Under the pieces are notes generated by a model. The model saw only the letters and a program-made list of their open reading frames with translations. It did not search any database and was not told the DNA's origin. A stretch of DNA of 64,000 nt, taken from contig CAIJNL010000025.1 in NCBI GenBank assembly GCA_903822005.1, forward strand, positions 1-64,000, in the 5' to 3' direction. Positions 55,357 to 64,000 of this stretch are shown here, piece by piece (positions within the stretch are counted from its first letter, which is position 1; every line of letters starts with the position of its first letter). Source of the DNA: an uncultured Nitrospiraceae bacterium (GTDB lineage: Bacteria > Nitrospirota > Thermodesulfovibrionia > Thermodesulfovibrionales > Dissulfurispiraceae). The position numbers and the translations under genes are program-made.

Positions 55357-56160
55357 ATGAAGTTTTCAGAAGTATTCGGATCTAATAAACCGCTTATTGC
55401 CTGCATTCATCTCCTGCCGCTCCCGGGCTCCCCGCTGTATGGCGGTTCGATGAACGAGGTGTACGACCGCGCCCTTCAGGAGACGGAGATATTCAGGAAT
55501 AATAAAATTGACGGCCTCATAATCGAGAATTTTCGCGACAAGCCTTTCTTTCCTGTCAGGGTGCCTGCCGAGACGGTAGCGGCCCTGAGCGCAGTGGCGC
55601 GCGAGGTGATGAAGCTCGCAAAGGTACCAATCGGCATAAACGTGCTGCGTAACGACGGTGAATCCGCAATCGCAATCGCTGCCGCGGTGCAGGCCCACTT
55701 TGTCCGCATAAATGTTCATATGAATGCCGTCGTGTCCGAGCAGGGAATCATCCAGGGGACGAGCCACCTGACCATGCGGCTGCGGTCGGCGTTGAAATCT
55801 GATGTAATGGTCTTTGCGGATGTTGGCGTAAAGCATGCAGCACCGCTGGCTGACCGCGGGCTGGCGATAGAGACCCGCGACCTGACGGAACGGGGACTGG
55901 CTGACGCGATCATCGTGTCCGGCGAATTGACCGGCTCAGAGACGAAGACCGGGGACGTAGACATTGTGAGACAGAACACCTCTCTGCCCATCGTGATCGG
56001 AAGCGGGGCCACGCCCGAAAACCTGCACAGGGTTTATTCAAAGGTCGACGGAGTGATTGTGGGCAGTTATTTCAAGAAAGATGGAAAAGGGAATAACTTT
56101 GTTGATGAGAAACGGGTCAGGGCCTTTACTGATGCACTCGTATCTTTGAAACGAGGGTAA
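55357..56160 (+). CDS. BtpA/SgcQ family protein
   Basis: This 267-residue TIM-barrel protein matches the BtpA/SgcQ family: IACIHLLPLPGSPLYGG near the start, DGLIIENFRDKPF, IGINVLRND, FVRINVHMNAVVSEQGII and PIVIGSGATPENL. BtpA influences photosystem I stability in cyanobacteria, while SgcQ lies in a sugar operon; the reaction is unknown. The ATG at 55357 has AGGAGG 9 bases upstream. A terminator follows. Confidence 0.88.
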   Translation: MKFSEVFGSNKPLIACIHLLPLPGSPLYGGSMNEVYDRALQETEIFRNNKIDGLIIENFRDKPFFPVRVPAETVAALSAVAREVMKLAKVPIGINVLRNDGESAIAIAAAVQAHFVRINVHMNAVVSEQGIIQGTSHLTMRLRSALKSDVMVFADVGVKHAAPLADRGLAIETRDLTERGLADAIIVSGELTGSETKTGDVDIVRQNTSLPIVIGSGATPENLHRVYSKVDGVIVGSYFKKDGKGNNFVDEKRVRAFTDALVSLKRG

Positions 56161-56199
56161 GCCATGACTATTTGAAGAAAACCTCAGGCCTGAATTTTT

Positions 56200-56243
56200 G
56201 CGACGGTTCCGCAGGGCGTTTGCCTTCCGGAACCGTCGCTTTT
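56200..56243 (+). terminator. Terminator after BtpA/SgcQ gene
   Basis: Perfect 12-base arms GCGACGGTTCCG and CGGAACCGTCGC are followed by TTTTAATT and preceded by ATTTTT. It lies between convergent genes and could also end the minus-strand ttd-like operon. Confidence 0.85.
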
Positions 56244-56286
56244 AATTATCAAAAGTGTGTTTCTCTGCTCTTAAGTCTCTCCTGAT

Positions 56287-57708
56287 TTACGACAGATACC
56301 ATTGCAGATACGGCACTCCCATAAGAAGAAATACGGCAAGGAATATCATGCCGAAAATGAACCCCAGTCTCCAGAAGTCCTTCCTGTCAATGTATCCGCT
56401 TCCGTAGTATATAGCACTGGGTCCGCTCGCATAAGGAGTCATCATGGCGCTGATTCCGGATGTGTAGCAGAGCATAATCGAGATCATTTTGATTGGAACG
56501 TCAGGCACTGTAAGTGCCATTGCCAGGAAAAACGGAAGCAGTGCCGTGGCGTGTGCCGTAAGGCTCGCGAACATATAATGCACAAGGAAATAAATCGCGA
56601 CCAGCAGAATGACTATCCAGAGTATGGGCAGTCCCTGCATTACCCCTGCTGTTGTTGTTGCAAACCATTTGAGGAAGCCGACCATGCCCAGACCGTCCGC
56701 CAGGGCAACCAGAGTTCCAAACCATATGAGCATGTTCCAGGCCTGCTTGTAAGCAAGGAGATCGTCCCACTTTATTACTTTGGTCAGGATCATCAGCACC
56801 AGAACGATTATGGCAACAGTCGTCGAATCGAAAAGCTTGCCTCCGAAAATCCAGAGAGTCAGCGCTATGACCGCCAATCCCGCCATAATAAGTTCTTTGC
56901 GCGACACGGCGCCCAATTTTTTCAACTCTTCGGTCGCCCAGGTATCGGCCCCTGCACTCTCCTTGATCTCGGGAGGATAAATCTTATAAGTCAAATAAGG
57001 CACCGCGAGAAAAAGCAGTGCTCCCATTGGCAGAAAACCGAAGAACCACTCCCACCAGGAAATTGTTATGTTAGTGGCCTTTCCGACCAGCGCAATTCCG
57101 AGCAGGTTCGGCGCATTGGCCGTCAGAAACAAAGAGCTGGTGACAGCGCATGTTGCGATTCCGGTCCACATGATATACGCCCCCATTTTGCGGGACGTTT
57201 CACCCGGATACGATCCAAACAGCTCTGGTATATTTTTAATGATCGGATAGATGGTGCCGCCGCTGCGAGCTGTATTCGAAGGCATGAACGGACCGAGGCA
57301 GAGGTCCGACAGCGCAACGGCATATCCCAGCCCGAGGGTTTTTTTGCCGAGAAGTTTTACCAGGTTCAGGGCAATACGGCGGCCAAGTCCTGTCTTTTCA
57401 TAGCCAAGACCGAACATGTACGCTACGAAGATCAGCCATACCGTGCTGTTGGAAAAACCGGAAAGCGCCCACTTTACAGATGCGCCGGGATTCGAGCTTA
57501 TTAACTGCAACGCCGCGGCCGCGGCCAGGCCTATAAGCCCTACGATAGAGCCAGGTACCGGCTCCAGAATAAGCCCTACAATAACAGCTGCAAACAGGGC
57601 AAAATAGTACCAGGCATTCGGCTGCAGGCCCTGGGGAACAGGGAAAAGAAGAATAATCCCCCATACTGCCAGTGGAATTAGTGCGTTGATCAGTTGTTTT
57701 CTGTCCAT
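56287..57708 (-). CDS. DASS-family carboxylate transporter (TtdT/CitT-like)
   Basis: This 473-residue protein has the DASS/SLC13 layout of about eleven to thirteen helices. GFSNSTVWLIFVAYMFGLGYEKTGLGRRIAL near residue 85, LGPFMPSNTARSGGTIYPI near residue 135 with the SNT motif, and a late CYTSGISAMMTPYASGPSAIYYGSGY are typical of the CitT/TtdT branch, which exchanges citrate, tartrate or C4 acids. It follows the ttdA/ttdB-like genes by 12 bases, reproducing the E. coli ttdA-ttdB-ttdT order. Confidence 0.88.
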   Translation of the reverse strand: MDRKQLINALIPLAVWGIILLFPVPQGLQPNAWYYFALFAAVIVGLILEPVPGSIVGLIGLAAAAALQLISSNPGASVKWALSGFSNSTVWLIFVAYMFGLGYEKTGLGRRIALNLVKLLGKKTLGLGYAVALSDLCLGPFMPSNTARSGGTIYPIIKNIPELFGSYPGETSRKMGAYIMWTGIATCAVTSSLFLTANAPNLLGIALVGKATNITISWWEWFFGFLPMGALLFLAVPYLTYKIYPPEIKESAGADTWATEELKKLGAVSRKELIMAGLAVIALTLWIFGGKLFDSTTVAIIVLVLMILTKVIKWDDLLAYKQAWNMLIWFGTLVALADGLGMVGFLKWFATTTAGVMQGLPILWIVILLVAIYFLVHYMFASLTAHATALLPFFLAMALTVPDVPIKMISIMLCYTSGISAMMTPYASGPSAIYYGSGYIDRKDFWRLGFIFGMIFLAVFLLMGVPYLQWYLS

Positions 57709-57720
57709 TAAGCCTCCTCC

Positions 57721-58326
57721 CTATTTTATGAATCTGACCTTGCTGGAGATATCTTCAACTATGCTCTTTTTCTTTGCGTTATAGGCGGCCTTGTTGGTTT
57801 CGAACAGGTTGTTTCCTTTTGTGTCAATAGATATTATGAGCGGACCGAACTGTTTTACCCGCGACACCCAGAGTGCTTCGGGCATCCCGAGCTCCTGCCA
57901 CTCCACCTTCTCGATCTCTTCGACTTCAGTGGCGGCAAGGACAGCGCAGCCGCCCGGAAATACCGCGTGTACCGCTTTGTATTGTTTGCAGCCTTCAACT
58001 GTCTCGGGGCCCATGCCGCCTTTGCCAACCACGAGTTTTACGCCCGTCTGGCGGATGAATTCTTTCTCGAACTTTTCCATCCTCATGCTTGTGGTCGGGC
58101 CTATTGATACCATTTTCCAGCCTTTGCCGTCCTTTGCGACAATCGGGCCGGCATGGAAAATTGCGAGGCCCTTCAGGTCCACAGGCAGTTTAATCCCGAG
58201 TTCTATCAGACGGCGGTGAGGTACGTCGCGGCAGGTGACAAGTATACCGTCGAGGAAGACGATATCACCGACATTCAGGGATTCGAGATCTTTATCCTGG
58301 ATAGGTGTTGTCAACGTTTTTTTCAT
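57721..58326 (-). CDS. L(+)-tartrate dehydratase / class I fumarase beta subunit
   Basis: This 201-residue subunit of an Fe-S hydro-lyase has [48 protein letters not shown] and [10 protein letters not shown]. These segments and the length resemble E. coli TtdB closely, more than typical two-subunit fumarase beta chains. It overlaps the alpha gene by 4 bases. The enzyme dehydrates tartrate to oxaloacetate or interconverts malate and fumarate. I favour tartrate dehydratase from the sequence and gene order, but in an organism using the TCA cycle it could be the fumarase. Confidence 0.87.
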   Translation of the reverse strand: MKKTLTTPIQDKDLESLNVGDIVFLDGILVTCRDVPHRRLIELGIKLPVDLKGLAIFHAGPIVAKDGKGWKMVSIGPTTSMRMEKFEKEFIRQTGVKLVVGKGGMGPETVEGCKQYKAVHAVFPGGCAVLAATEVEEIEKVEWQELGMPEALWVSRVKQFGPLIISIDTKGNNLFETNKAAYNAKKKSIVEDISSKVRFIK

Positions 58327-59222
58327 ATTTTTGCTCCTTTGTGCGTAAGAATTTCATATGTCATGTCTTCATTGATACGGATGGTCCCGCGCCTGTGCGC
58401 CCAGCAGCCGGTCGACATGCCGACGCCGATGGTGGATGGGTGGCGAGCTGAAGATTCTATATGAACTCCCATAACACTCGAGCTTCCTGTCAGGCCCTGG
58501 GGTCCGACGCCAAGCTCGTTGAGGCCCTTTTCGAGCAGCAGTTCCATTTCTGCCGCCTGGGGATTGGCGTGGCGGCTCCCGATCGGCCGCATGAGGGCCT
58601 TTTTCGAAAGAAGGGCAGCTGTTTCTACGGCAGTCGAGATTCCCACTCCGATAAGCAGTGGCGGGCAGGCATTCACGCCATAGGATGTCATGACATCGAA
58701 GACGAATTTGACGACGCCCTCATATCCTTCGCCAGGCATAAGGACCTTTGCTGCTCCTGGAAGAGTACAGCCGCCGCCTGCCATATAAACATGGATTGTG
58801 GCACTGCTGCTGTTTGGAACGATCTCCCAGTCTATCCAGGGCACGCGTGTGCCCACGTTGTTTCCGGTATTTTTTTCTATGAAGGTTTCGACGGCGTTAT
58901 GACGCAGCGGGGACTCTATGGTAGCGGCCTTGACCGCATCCGTGAATATCTGCCTCAATTCCCCAAGCACGGGGAAATCCGCACCGGCCTCGACAAAGAA
59001 TTGAATGACCCCGGTGTCCTGGCAGCAGGGCACATTCAGCTTATTGGCCAGCTCCTGGTTCTCGAACATCGCTTCATAAATTGTTTTTGCGATAGGGACC
59101 GTTTCTTTCTCTCTCAGTTCAATAAGCTTCTTCGTCACATCATCGGGCAGATGCTTTCCGACATATGATGTGAACTTTTTCATGACATCCGTCATGGTTT
59201 CGATCTTCTGTTTTTTGTCCAC
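58323..59222 (-). CDS. L(+)-tartrate dehydratase / class I fumarase alpha subunit
   Basis: This 299-residue subunit carries the three cluster cysteines in [26 protein letters not shown] and [11 protein letters not shown], with [12 protein letters not shown] between. [29 protein letters not shown] is typical of TtdA-like subunits. I start at the GTG at 59222 because AAAGGAGG lies 9 bases upstream; the track start at 59324 adds non-family residues. An alternative ATG lies about 10 codons further in. It is first in the three-gene operon. Confidence 0.87.
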   Translation of the reverse strand: MDKKQKIETMTDVMKKFTSYVGKHLPDDVTKKLIELREKETVPIAKTIYEAMFENQELANKLNVPCCQDTGVIQFFVEAGADFPVLGELRQIFTDAVKAATIESPLRHNAVETFIEKNTGNNVGTRVPWIDWEIVPNSSSATIHVYMAGGGCTLPGAAKVLMPGEGYEGVVKFVFDVMTSYGVNACPPLLIGVGISTAVETAALLSKKALMRPIGSRHANPQAAEMELLLEKGLNELGVGPQGLTGSSSVMGVHIESSARHPSTIGVGMSTGCWAHRRGTIRINEDMTYEILTHKGAKI

Positions 59223-59455
59223 AGAGAAAACCTCCTTTACGGCAGATAATATTCTGGTTGTGCCTGATGCTGTATTAATAATCTGAATGTACTGAATCGT
59301 CCTCCTTTCAGAGAATTGAAGCAAGAACGGTTCTAAATTCCATTGATGTTAACATATTGCTTAATGTTGTTCCAGAGTGTATCTTCTTTGTAAAGACAGG
59401 CTGCGAACAATCCGGAGAAATTAGAGGGGAAGTTAAATAAGGCAGTTTGAAAAAC

Positions 59456-59842
59456 ATGGCAGGCGCGCGCGCAAAAGGGGTTTCAATAATCTACAGTCTT
59501 TCTCCCGGTGCAGCGGCAGCCGATATCTCAAAGGAACTCTCTCCCGTGGCTGGAGAGCCGGTTGTAACCTCAGGCCCGGACAAATTCCTCGGCACTGACC
59601 TCGAAAAAATACTCAAGGCAAAGGGCATAGAGACCGTAATTGTTACAGGCACTGCCGCACATGGCGCGGTATTGTATACGGCAAGCGGGGCCGCATTGAG
59701 GGGTATCAATGTAATTGTTCCGGTAGACGGCGTCTCGGCTGAAAGCCTCTATGCCGAACAGTATGTGGTCTGGAACCTCGCAAATGCGCCGCGTGTTTCG
59801 GCTAAAACTACTATTACCAGAACAGGAATGATAGGGTACTGA
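59456..59842 (+). pseudogene. Truncated, catalytically degenerate isochorismatase-like gene
   Basis: The 128-residue frame matches the central and C-terminal part of the isochorismatase/cysteine hydrolase fold: ILKAKGIETVIVTGTAAHGAVLYTASGAALRGINVIVPVDGVSAE. The family needs an N-terminal Asp (in an IDMQ-type segment), a Lys and a Cys. The N-terminal strand is absent, and the expected Cys position in the VTGT..HGAVLYTA segment has Gly. No clear Shine-Dalgarno precedes it. It is either a decayed gene or a non-enzymatic relative. Confidence 0.55.
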
Positions 59843-60023
59843 ATTGACAACAGGCTGCTATTAATATTATATTTATCAGCTATACTCAGCTTCCCGGTCA
59901 CATCCGCACTCTTTACCGGACGTGCCAATCAGGGGAGAATGAAGCAGGATGATTACATGTCCGGCTGAGATGGGCGAATATTTTATGGTGATCCAGGCGT
60001 AATGTCTGAAAGGAGGCAGTATC

Positions 60024-60182
60024 ATGGCAGGTAAGGTAAAATCCAAGACGGACGTGTCAGCAAGGGCCGAGGCCAAGGGTAAAGGTCTCAACTGCCGTTA
60101 TTGCGGCAAAAAGGTCGATGTTGTACTGGCAGTATCGTCGACGGGCAAGAAGAGAGTAAGACGGATCTGTTGCGGCGAATAG
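60024..60182 (+). CDS. Small zinc-ribbon-like protein (52 aa)
   Basis: This short gene is missing from the ORF track. A strong AGGAGGC lies 8 bases before the ATG and the 52-codon frame ends just before a terminator. The product is very basic (MAGKVKSKTDVSARAEAKGKG) and then has NCRYCGKKVDVVLAVSSTGKKRVRRICCGE cut into a CxxC and a CC pair, a zinc-ribbon pattern suggesting nucleic acid or ribosome contact. I do not recognise a named family. Confidence 0.7.
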   Translation: MAGKVKSKTDVSARAEAKGKGLNCRYCGKKVDVVLAVSSTGKKRVRRICCGE

Positions 60183-60218
60183 TCAATTCTTCGCAGGCAG
60201 TTCGCAATAGTTGCAGAT

Positions 60219-60248
60219 AACGGGACGGCAGAATGCCGCCCCGTTTCT
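60219..60248 (+). terminator. Terminator after small zinc-ribbon gene
   Basis: Arms AACGGGACGGCA and TGCCGCCCCGTT (one mismatch) with a 3-base loop are followed by TTTCTTT, 36 bases after the stop. Confidence 0.8.
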
Positions 60249-60385
60249 TTATATTTACAAAATGGAACCGGATTTGATAGTCTGCAAGCATAGGGAATGC
60301 CGGCAGATCAGGGGAGATGGCTGATAATCCCCCTCCGGTTTTGTTTGCCTTGTAAGGATTGGTACTGCAACAATTGATAAAAAAA

Positions 60386-63271
60386 ATGAATGATATAGAC
60401 AAAACTGACGCGATAGAAGGGAATGCAGAATTCAACTACAAGCGTTTTTTCCAGAACGCGGTTGAGGGGCTTTTCCAGTCTACGCTGAGCGGAAGATTTC
60501 TTGCAGTCAACCCGGCCCTTGCAGGGATACTCGGTTATGAGAGCCCTGAAGAACTGATCCTCGTCCTGAGCGATCTCAGGTCCCAGCTGTATGTCAATCC
60601 TGAAGACCGCGACCGCCTTCTCAGCACGCTGAGAAGGGAAGGCAAGGCCAACATGGAAGTCCAGTTCAAGTGCAAGGACGGCACGGTCAAGTGGATCAGC
60701 CTTGTTGCGCGCGAGATTCCTGATGAGACCGGCAAGCCTTCTTATGTAGAAGGGCTGAATATTGACATTACGGACCGGAAGAACGCCGAAATGGCCCTTA
60801 TGGAGAGTGAGGACAGATTCCGGCGCACCTTTGACCAGGCCCCGATCGGCGCCGCCATAATCGATCTCAACCTGAACTTTATCCGCGTCAACAAGGTCCT
60901 GACCGAAATGACCGGCTATTCTGAAGAGGAGATGCTCGCCAGGAAAAGTCTTGACCTTATTCATCCTGATGACCGGGCTGTCGGCAGAAAATTTGCCGAG
61001 CGGCTTATCACCGGCGAGATAGATTATTATGAAAATGACAGGCGGTTTATCCATAAAAACGGGAGCGTAATCTGGATAACCGTATCGATGCGCCTGTTGA
61101 GAGACCAGGCAGGCAAGCCGCATTATCTGTTGCCCATGTATCTTGATATCACTGCCCGCAAGAAGACTATTGACCTGCTCGCTGCCACTCAGAACCGTCT
61201 GGAATACCTGTTATCCGCCAATCCCGCAGTTATCTATAGTTTTGTCATGGAGGAGGGCTATCCACTGACATTTATAAGCAGGAACATCGCGGAGATCACG
61301 GGATATGATGCAGACGAATTTTTGAGCGACCCGGGGCTCTGGAGCAGATGCATCCATCCTGATGATGCCGTGGAACGAGAAGCAAGGATTGCATCCATAC
61401 GCACCGAAAAACATCTGACGATGAAGTACAGGTTCCTGCACAAAAAAGGCGGATATATATGGCTGAGGGCCCAGATACGCCTCTCGCCTGAGGACGCTGA
61501 ATGCCCTAAGGAAGTTGTCGGATTCATCAGTGATATTACCGAACAGCAGGAGATGAAGGAACGCCTGCGCAAGACGGAGTTCAGGTATCAGGCGATTGTC
61601 GAGGACCAGGTCGAACAGGTCTGCAGGTATAAGAGCGACGGCAGGCTGACATTCGTTAATGACGCGTATGCCAGATTTTTTCAGAAGGGGAAAGAGGAAC
61701 TGATCGGCACGACCTGTCAGCCCCTGATACCTGATGACGACGATAAGCTGGTCCAGAGGCTCTTGATGGGTCTTACCCCGAACAAACCTGTGGCTGATAT
61801 GGAGCATCGAGTGATTCTGCCCGACGGCCAGATCAGATGGCTGCATCGTTCCGTGAGGGCATTCTTTGACAGATCGGGCAATCCGACCGAGTACCAGGTC
61901 GTGGGGCGCGATGTGACCGAAAAGGCCGTGTCCGAGCAGGAAATAACGAGGATCTCTAACGAGAAGGAGCAGTACCGCCTGAACCTTGAGGCAGTCTTCA
62001 GCAGTATTCCCGATGCGGTGCTTACCATAGACCAGGACATGCGGATTATACAGAGGAACAGGGCGATGTCCGAGTTCTGCTGTATCAGCGACAAGCTCGT
62101 CCCCGGCAAATCTCTTATGGGCCTGTCCGGGTCATGCGAGAGGTCATGCTTCCACATCCTGTTCAAGACCTTGCAGACAAAGGAGCCTGTTATAGAATAT
62201 CGCCTGGAATGCACGACAAGCAAACCGAGCAAGGTATTTATTATTAACTCGTCTCCGCTTCGGGACCATGAACGCAGGTCCATGGGAGCGGTGCTTGTAA
62301 TAAGAGATATAACCCGGCTGGCCAACCTCGAAAAGCAGGTATCGAGTCCGGCAGGGTACAAAAATATCATCGGTAAGAGCAGGGTAATGCAGGAGATATA
62401 CCGTGTCCTGGACCTGCTGGCCGATGTCGAAACAACCGTGCTTGTCACGGGAGAGTCGGGCACGGGCAAGGAGCTTATAGCGGACGCGCTCCACTATGGG
62501 GGATCGAGGGCCAAGGGGCCGCTTGTAAAGGTCAATTGCGCTGCCCTGGCTGATAATCTTCTTGAAAGTGAACTTTTCGGGCATGTGCGCGGCGCTTTCA
62601 CGGGTGCTGTTAAAGACAAGATAGGGCGGTTCGAGGCTGCTGAGGGCGGCACGCTGTTCCTTGATGAAATAGGAGATATCCCTCTCAGCACCCAGCTCAA
62701 GCTCTTGCGTGTGCTCGAGCGGAAGGAGTATGAGCGGGTAGGTGATTCGAAAACATTGAAGGCGGATGTGCGTGTTATTACTGCGACCAATGTCGATCTG
62801 CAGAAAAAAATCCGGCAGGGTCAGTTCCGCGAAGACGTCTATTACAGGCTGAAGGTGATGACAATCCAGCTGCCGCCGCTCCGTGAGCGCACTGAAGACA
62901 TACCTGGTTTATGCCAGCATTATGTCAGCCAGTTGAATGTGGAGCATGAAAAGAACATAAGCCGCGTTTCGGACGAGGTGATGAGGATCTTCATGGAATA
63001 CCAGTGGCCGGGAAACATCCGGGAGCTGCGCCATGCGCTTGAGCATGCCTTCATCCTCTGCCCATCAAGCGAGATCTGCCCTGAACATCTGCCAAGGGAG
63101 TTTACCAAATCGGGTCCCGACCTTGCAGACGACAGGACCCCTCACAAGACGAAGGTCGACATGGATGCGATAATGGATGCGCTTAACCGTACCGGCGGCA
63201 ACAAGGCAAAGGCCGCACGCGACCTCGGGATCGACCGCAGGACGCTCTATCGCAATCTCGAGAGGAAATAG
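60386..63271 (+). CDS. Sigma-54-dependent activator with five PAS domains
   Basis: This about 961-residue regulator has five PAS domains in series (roughly residues 20-135, 140-260, 270-390, 395-515 and 530-650), an AAA+ domain (about 665-895) with [16 protein letters not shown] and LFLDEIG, and a Fis-type HTH at the end ([23 protein letters not shown]). The GAFTGA loop contacts sigma-54. PAS5 holds a cluster of cysteines (FCC, SCERSC) that could sense redox or metal. There is no receiver domain, so it senses a signal directly. The start is uncertain: no good Shine-Dalgarno precedes the ATG at 60386 or the TTG at 60359. Confidence 0.9.
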   Translation: MNDIDKTDAIEGNAEFNYKRFFQNAVEGLFQSTLSGRFLAVNPALAGILGYESPEELILVLSDLRSQLYVNPEDRDRLLSTLRREGKANMEVQFKCKDGTVKWISLVAREIPDETGKPSYVEGLNIDITDRKNAEMALMESEDRFRRTFDQAPIGAAIIDLNLNFIRVNKVLTEMTGYSEEEMLARKSLDLIHPDDRAVGRKFAERLITGEIDYYENDRRFIHKNGSVIWITVSMRLLRDQAGKPHYLLPMYLDITARKKTIDLLAATQNRLEYLLSANPAVIYSFVMEEGYPLTFISRNIAEITGYDADEFLSDPGLWSRCIHPDDAVEREARIASIRTEKHLTMKYRFLHKKGGYIWLRAQIRLSPEDAECPKEVVGFISDITEQQEMKERLRKTEFRYQAIVEDQVEQVCRYKSDGRLTFVNDAYARFFQKGKEELIGTTCQPLIPDDDDKLVQRLLMGLTPNKPVADMEHRVILPDGQIRWLHRSVRAFFDRSGNPTEYQVVGRDVTEKAVSEQEITRISNEKEQYRLNLEAVFSSIPDAVLTIDQDMRIIQRNRAMSEFCCISDKLVPGKSLMGLSGSCERSCFHILFKTLQTKEPVIEYRLECTTSKPSKVFIINSSPLRDHERRSMGAVLVIRDITRLANLEKQVSSPAGYKNIIGKSRVMQEIYRVLDLLADVETTVLVTGESGTGKELIADALHYGGSRAKGPLVKVNCAALADNLLESELFGHVRGAFTGAVKDKIGRFEAAEGGTLFLDEIGDIPLSTQLKLLRVLERKEYERVGDSKTLKADVRVITATNVDLQKKIRQGQFREDVYYRLKVMTIQLPPLRERTEDIPGLCQHYVSQLNVEHEKNISRVSDEVMRIFMEYQWPGNIRELRHALEHAFILCPSSEICPEHLPREFTKSGPDLADDRTPHKTKVDMDAIMDALNRTGGNKAKAARDLGIDRRTLYRNLERK

Positions 63272-63296
63272 CTTTTAAATGGAGCGGAAGGTTTTC

Positions 63297-64000
63297 ATGC
63301 CGCCTGGACATTCTCTTGTCGAGAAATTGATAATATATGCCGCCCGGAGAATAAACGCCAGGTGCCTGAATTTCGCCCCGTCTTCTTCCCTGTCGGTCCC
63401 GCGCAGTGCTGACAACGGCCCGATGATGCTTTACATGCATGTGCCGTTTTGCGAGGAGCTCTGTCCTTATTGTTCCTTCAACCGGGTCAAACTTGAAGAA
63501 GGCCTTGCGAGGGCCTATTTCAGGGCCCTGAGAAAAGAGATATTGATGTACAGGGACCTCGGCTATAAATTCGGGGCGGTATATGTCGGCGGAGGAACGC
63601 CGACGGTCCTTATGGATGAACTCTGTTCTTCACTGCGCCTTATAAAAGAGACGTACGATATAGAAGAGATCTCGGTCGAGACTAACCCCAACCACCTTAC
63701 AAAAGAGAACCTCAGGATTTTAAAGGACCTCGGCATCAACCGTCTGTCCGTGGGCGTGCAGACTTTTGACGACGGACTGCTTAAATCTCTCAACCGGTTT
63801 CATAAATACGGCAGCGGGGCCGAGATCGCGGAGCGGCTCAGAATGACACAGGGAATATTCCATACCCTGAATGTTGACATGATATCCAATTTCCCGGGAC
63901 AGACCATCGGCATGCTCGAAAAGGACGTCTCAACCATCGTGGAACTCGGGGTCGACCAGGTCACCTACTATCCTCTTATGGCTTCATCAACGACACAGGA
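63297..64000 (+). CDS. HemN/HemW-like radical SAM protein (3' end beyond window)
   Basis: The frame runs from an ATG at 63297 (GGAAGG 6-11 bases upstream) to the window edge, so about 234 residues are visible. YMHVPFCEELCPYCSFNRV near residue 50 holds the CxxxCxxC radical SAM cluster motif in the form typical of coproporphyrinogen III oxidase-like proteins, followed by VYVGGGTPTVL, SVETNPNHL, RLSVGVQTF and DMISNFPGQT. It could be oxygen-independent coproporphyrinogen oxidase, the haem chaperone HemW or a haem-degrading relative. It follows the PAS/sigma-54 regulator by 25 bases. Confidence 0.85.
   Translation, partial: MPPGHSLVEKLIIYAARRINARCLNFAPSSSLSVPRSADNGPMMLYMHVPFCEELCPYCSFNRVKLEEGLARAYFRALRKEILMYRDLGYKFGAVYVGGGTPTVLMDELCSSLRLIKETYDIEEISVETNPNHLTKENLRILKDLGINRLSVGVQTFDDGLLKSLNRFHKYGSGAEIAERLRMTQGIFHTLNVDMISNFPGQTIGMLEKDVSTIVELGVDQVTYYPLMASSTTQ

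Noticed and set aside
56302-57504. 400-codon plus-strand frame opposite the DASS carrier
   Set aside because: Composition (many His, Gln, Arg, Cys) is that of an antisense shadow, and the minus-strand gene is clearly real.
57721-59222. Firm fumA/fumB or ttdA/ttdB symbols
   Set aside because: Sequence and order favour tartrate dehydratase, but fumarase activity cannot be excluded from sequence alone.

Overview
The window reads as chromosomal DNA of an anaerobic or microaerophilic Gram-negative bacterium. Outer-membrane and periplasmic proteins are present (a porin, an OmpA-family protein, TRAP binding proteins, Tat substrates), together with a membrane-bound uptake [NiFe] hydrogenase, a two-subunit ATP-citrate lyase, a two-subunit Fe-S hydro-lyase and sigma-54 regulation. 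ATP-citrate lyase beside malate dehydrogenase is typical of reverse-TCA lineages. Together with the hydrogenase this would suit Nitrospirota or Desulfobacterota, but the assignment is inference and no rRNA or ribosomal marker is present. Almost every gene has a recognisable family and genes are tightly packed. I see no CRISPR array, tRNA or intact insertion sequence. The only mobile-element hint is a 35-bp tandem repeat block at the extreme left edge.

Layout. (1) 1-8.5 kb: edge repeats, an exported formamidase-family amidase, then a hydroxy-acid/sugar-acid cluster (mandelate-racemase-type enolase, LarA-domain protein, ACS-family MFS carrier), a DUF1523 protein, a dicarboxylate/amino-acid symporter, L-threonine aldolase and a broken DUF2087 gene. 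(2) 8.5-14.4 kb: YqgE, an M28 peptidase and the hydrogenase operon hyaABCD on the minus strand. (3) 14.5-25 kb: MarC, then a minus-strand operon mdh-aclB-aclA-2-hydroxycarboxylate transporter, divergent from a CitA/DcuS-like two-component system whose response regulator is split by a -1 frameshift; an MFS carrier follows. (4) 25-32.7 kb: an IlvD/Edd dehydratase, an OmpA-family protein, an amino-acid permease, and a nitrogen cluster (Fis-like HTH protein, porin, Amt, PII) behind a good sigma-54 promoter. (5) 32.7-45.4 kb: small and housekeeping genes, an arsS (arsenosugar radical SAM) operon, cupin and alcohol dehydrogenase, chromate transporter, TatA, DedA and HrpB. (6) 45.4-54.3 kb: an IclR-controlled uronate operon (exported TIM-barrel protein, TRAP transporter, kduI, kduD, kdgK, eda, yhcH). 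(7) 54.3-64 kb: an unknown zinc-ribbon membrane protein, a BtpA/SgcQ protein, a ttdA-ttdB-ttdT-like operon, an isochorismatase remnant, a tiny zinc-ribbon gene, a five-PAS sigma-54 activator and the start of a HemN-like radical SAM gene.

How the genes work together. The common theme is uptake and dissimilation of carboxylates and sugar acids. The uronate operon lays out the route 5-keto-4-deoxyuronate -> 2,5-diketo-3-deoxygluconate -> KDG -> KDPG -> pyruvate + glyceraldehyde-3-phosphate, with its own TRAP importer and regulator. The acl operon, with a citrate/malate-type carrier and a citrate-type sensor, looks like a citrate or malate module built on ATP-citrate lyase rather than CitDEF. The ttd-like operon and the left-hand enolase/LarA cluster would feed tartrate, fumarate or other hydroxy acids into the same central intermediates.

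Most notable for follow-up: the acl/2HCT/CitA arrangement; the split response regulator; the hydrogenase small subunit in which an Asp replaces one expected proximal-cluster Cys; the sigma-54 promoter with a long palindrome upstream of the HTH-porin-amt-PII cluster; and tandem 20-bp-phased IclR-type operators over a consensus sigma-70 promoter.
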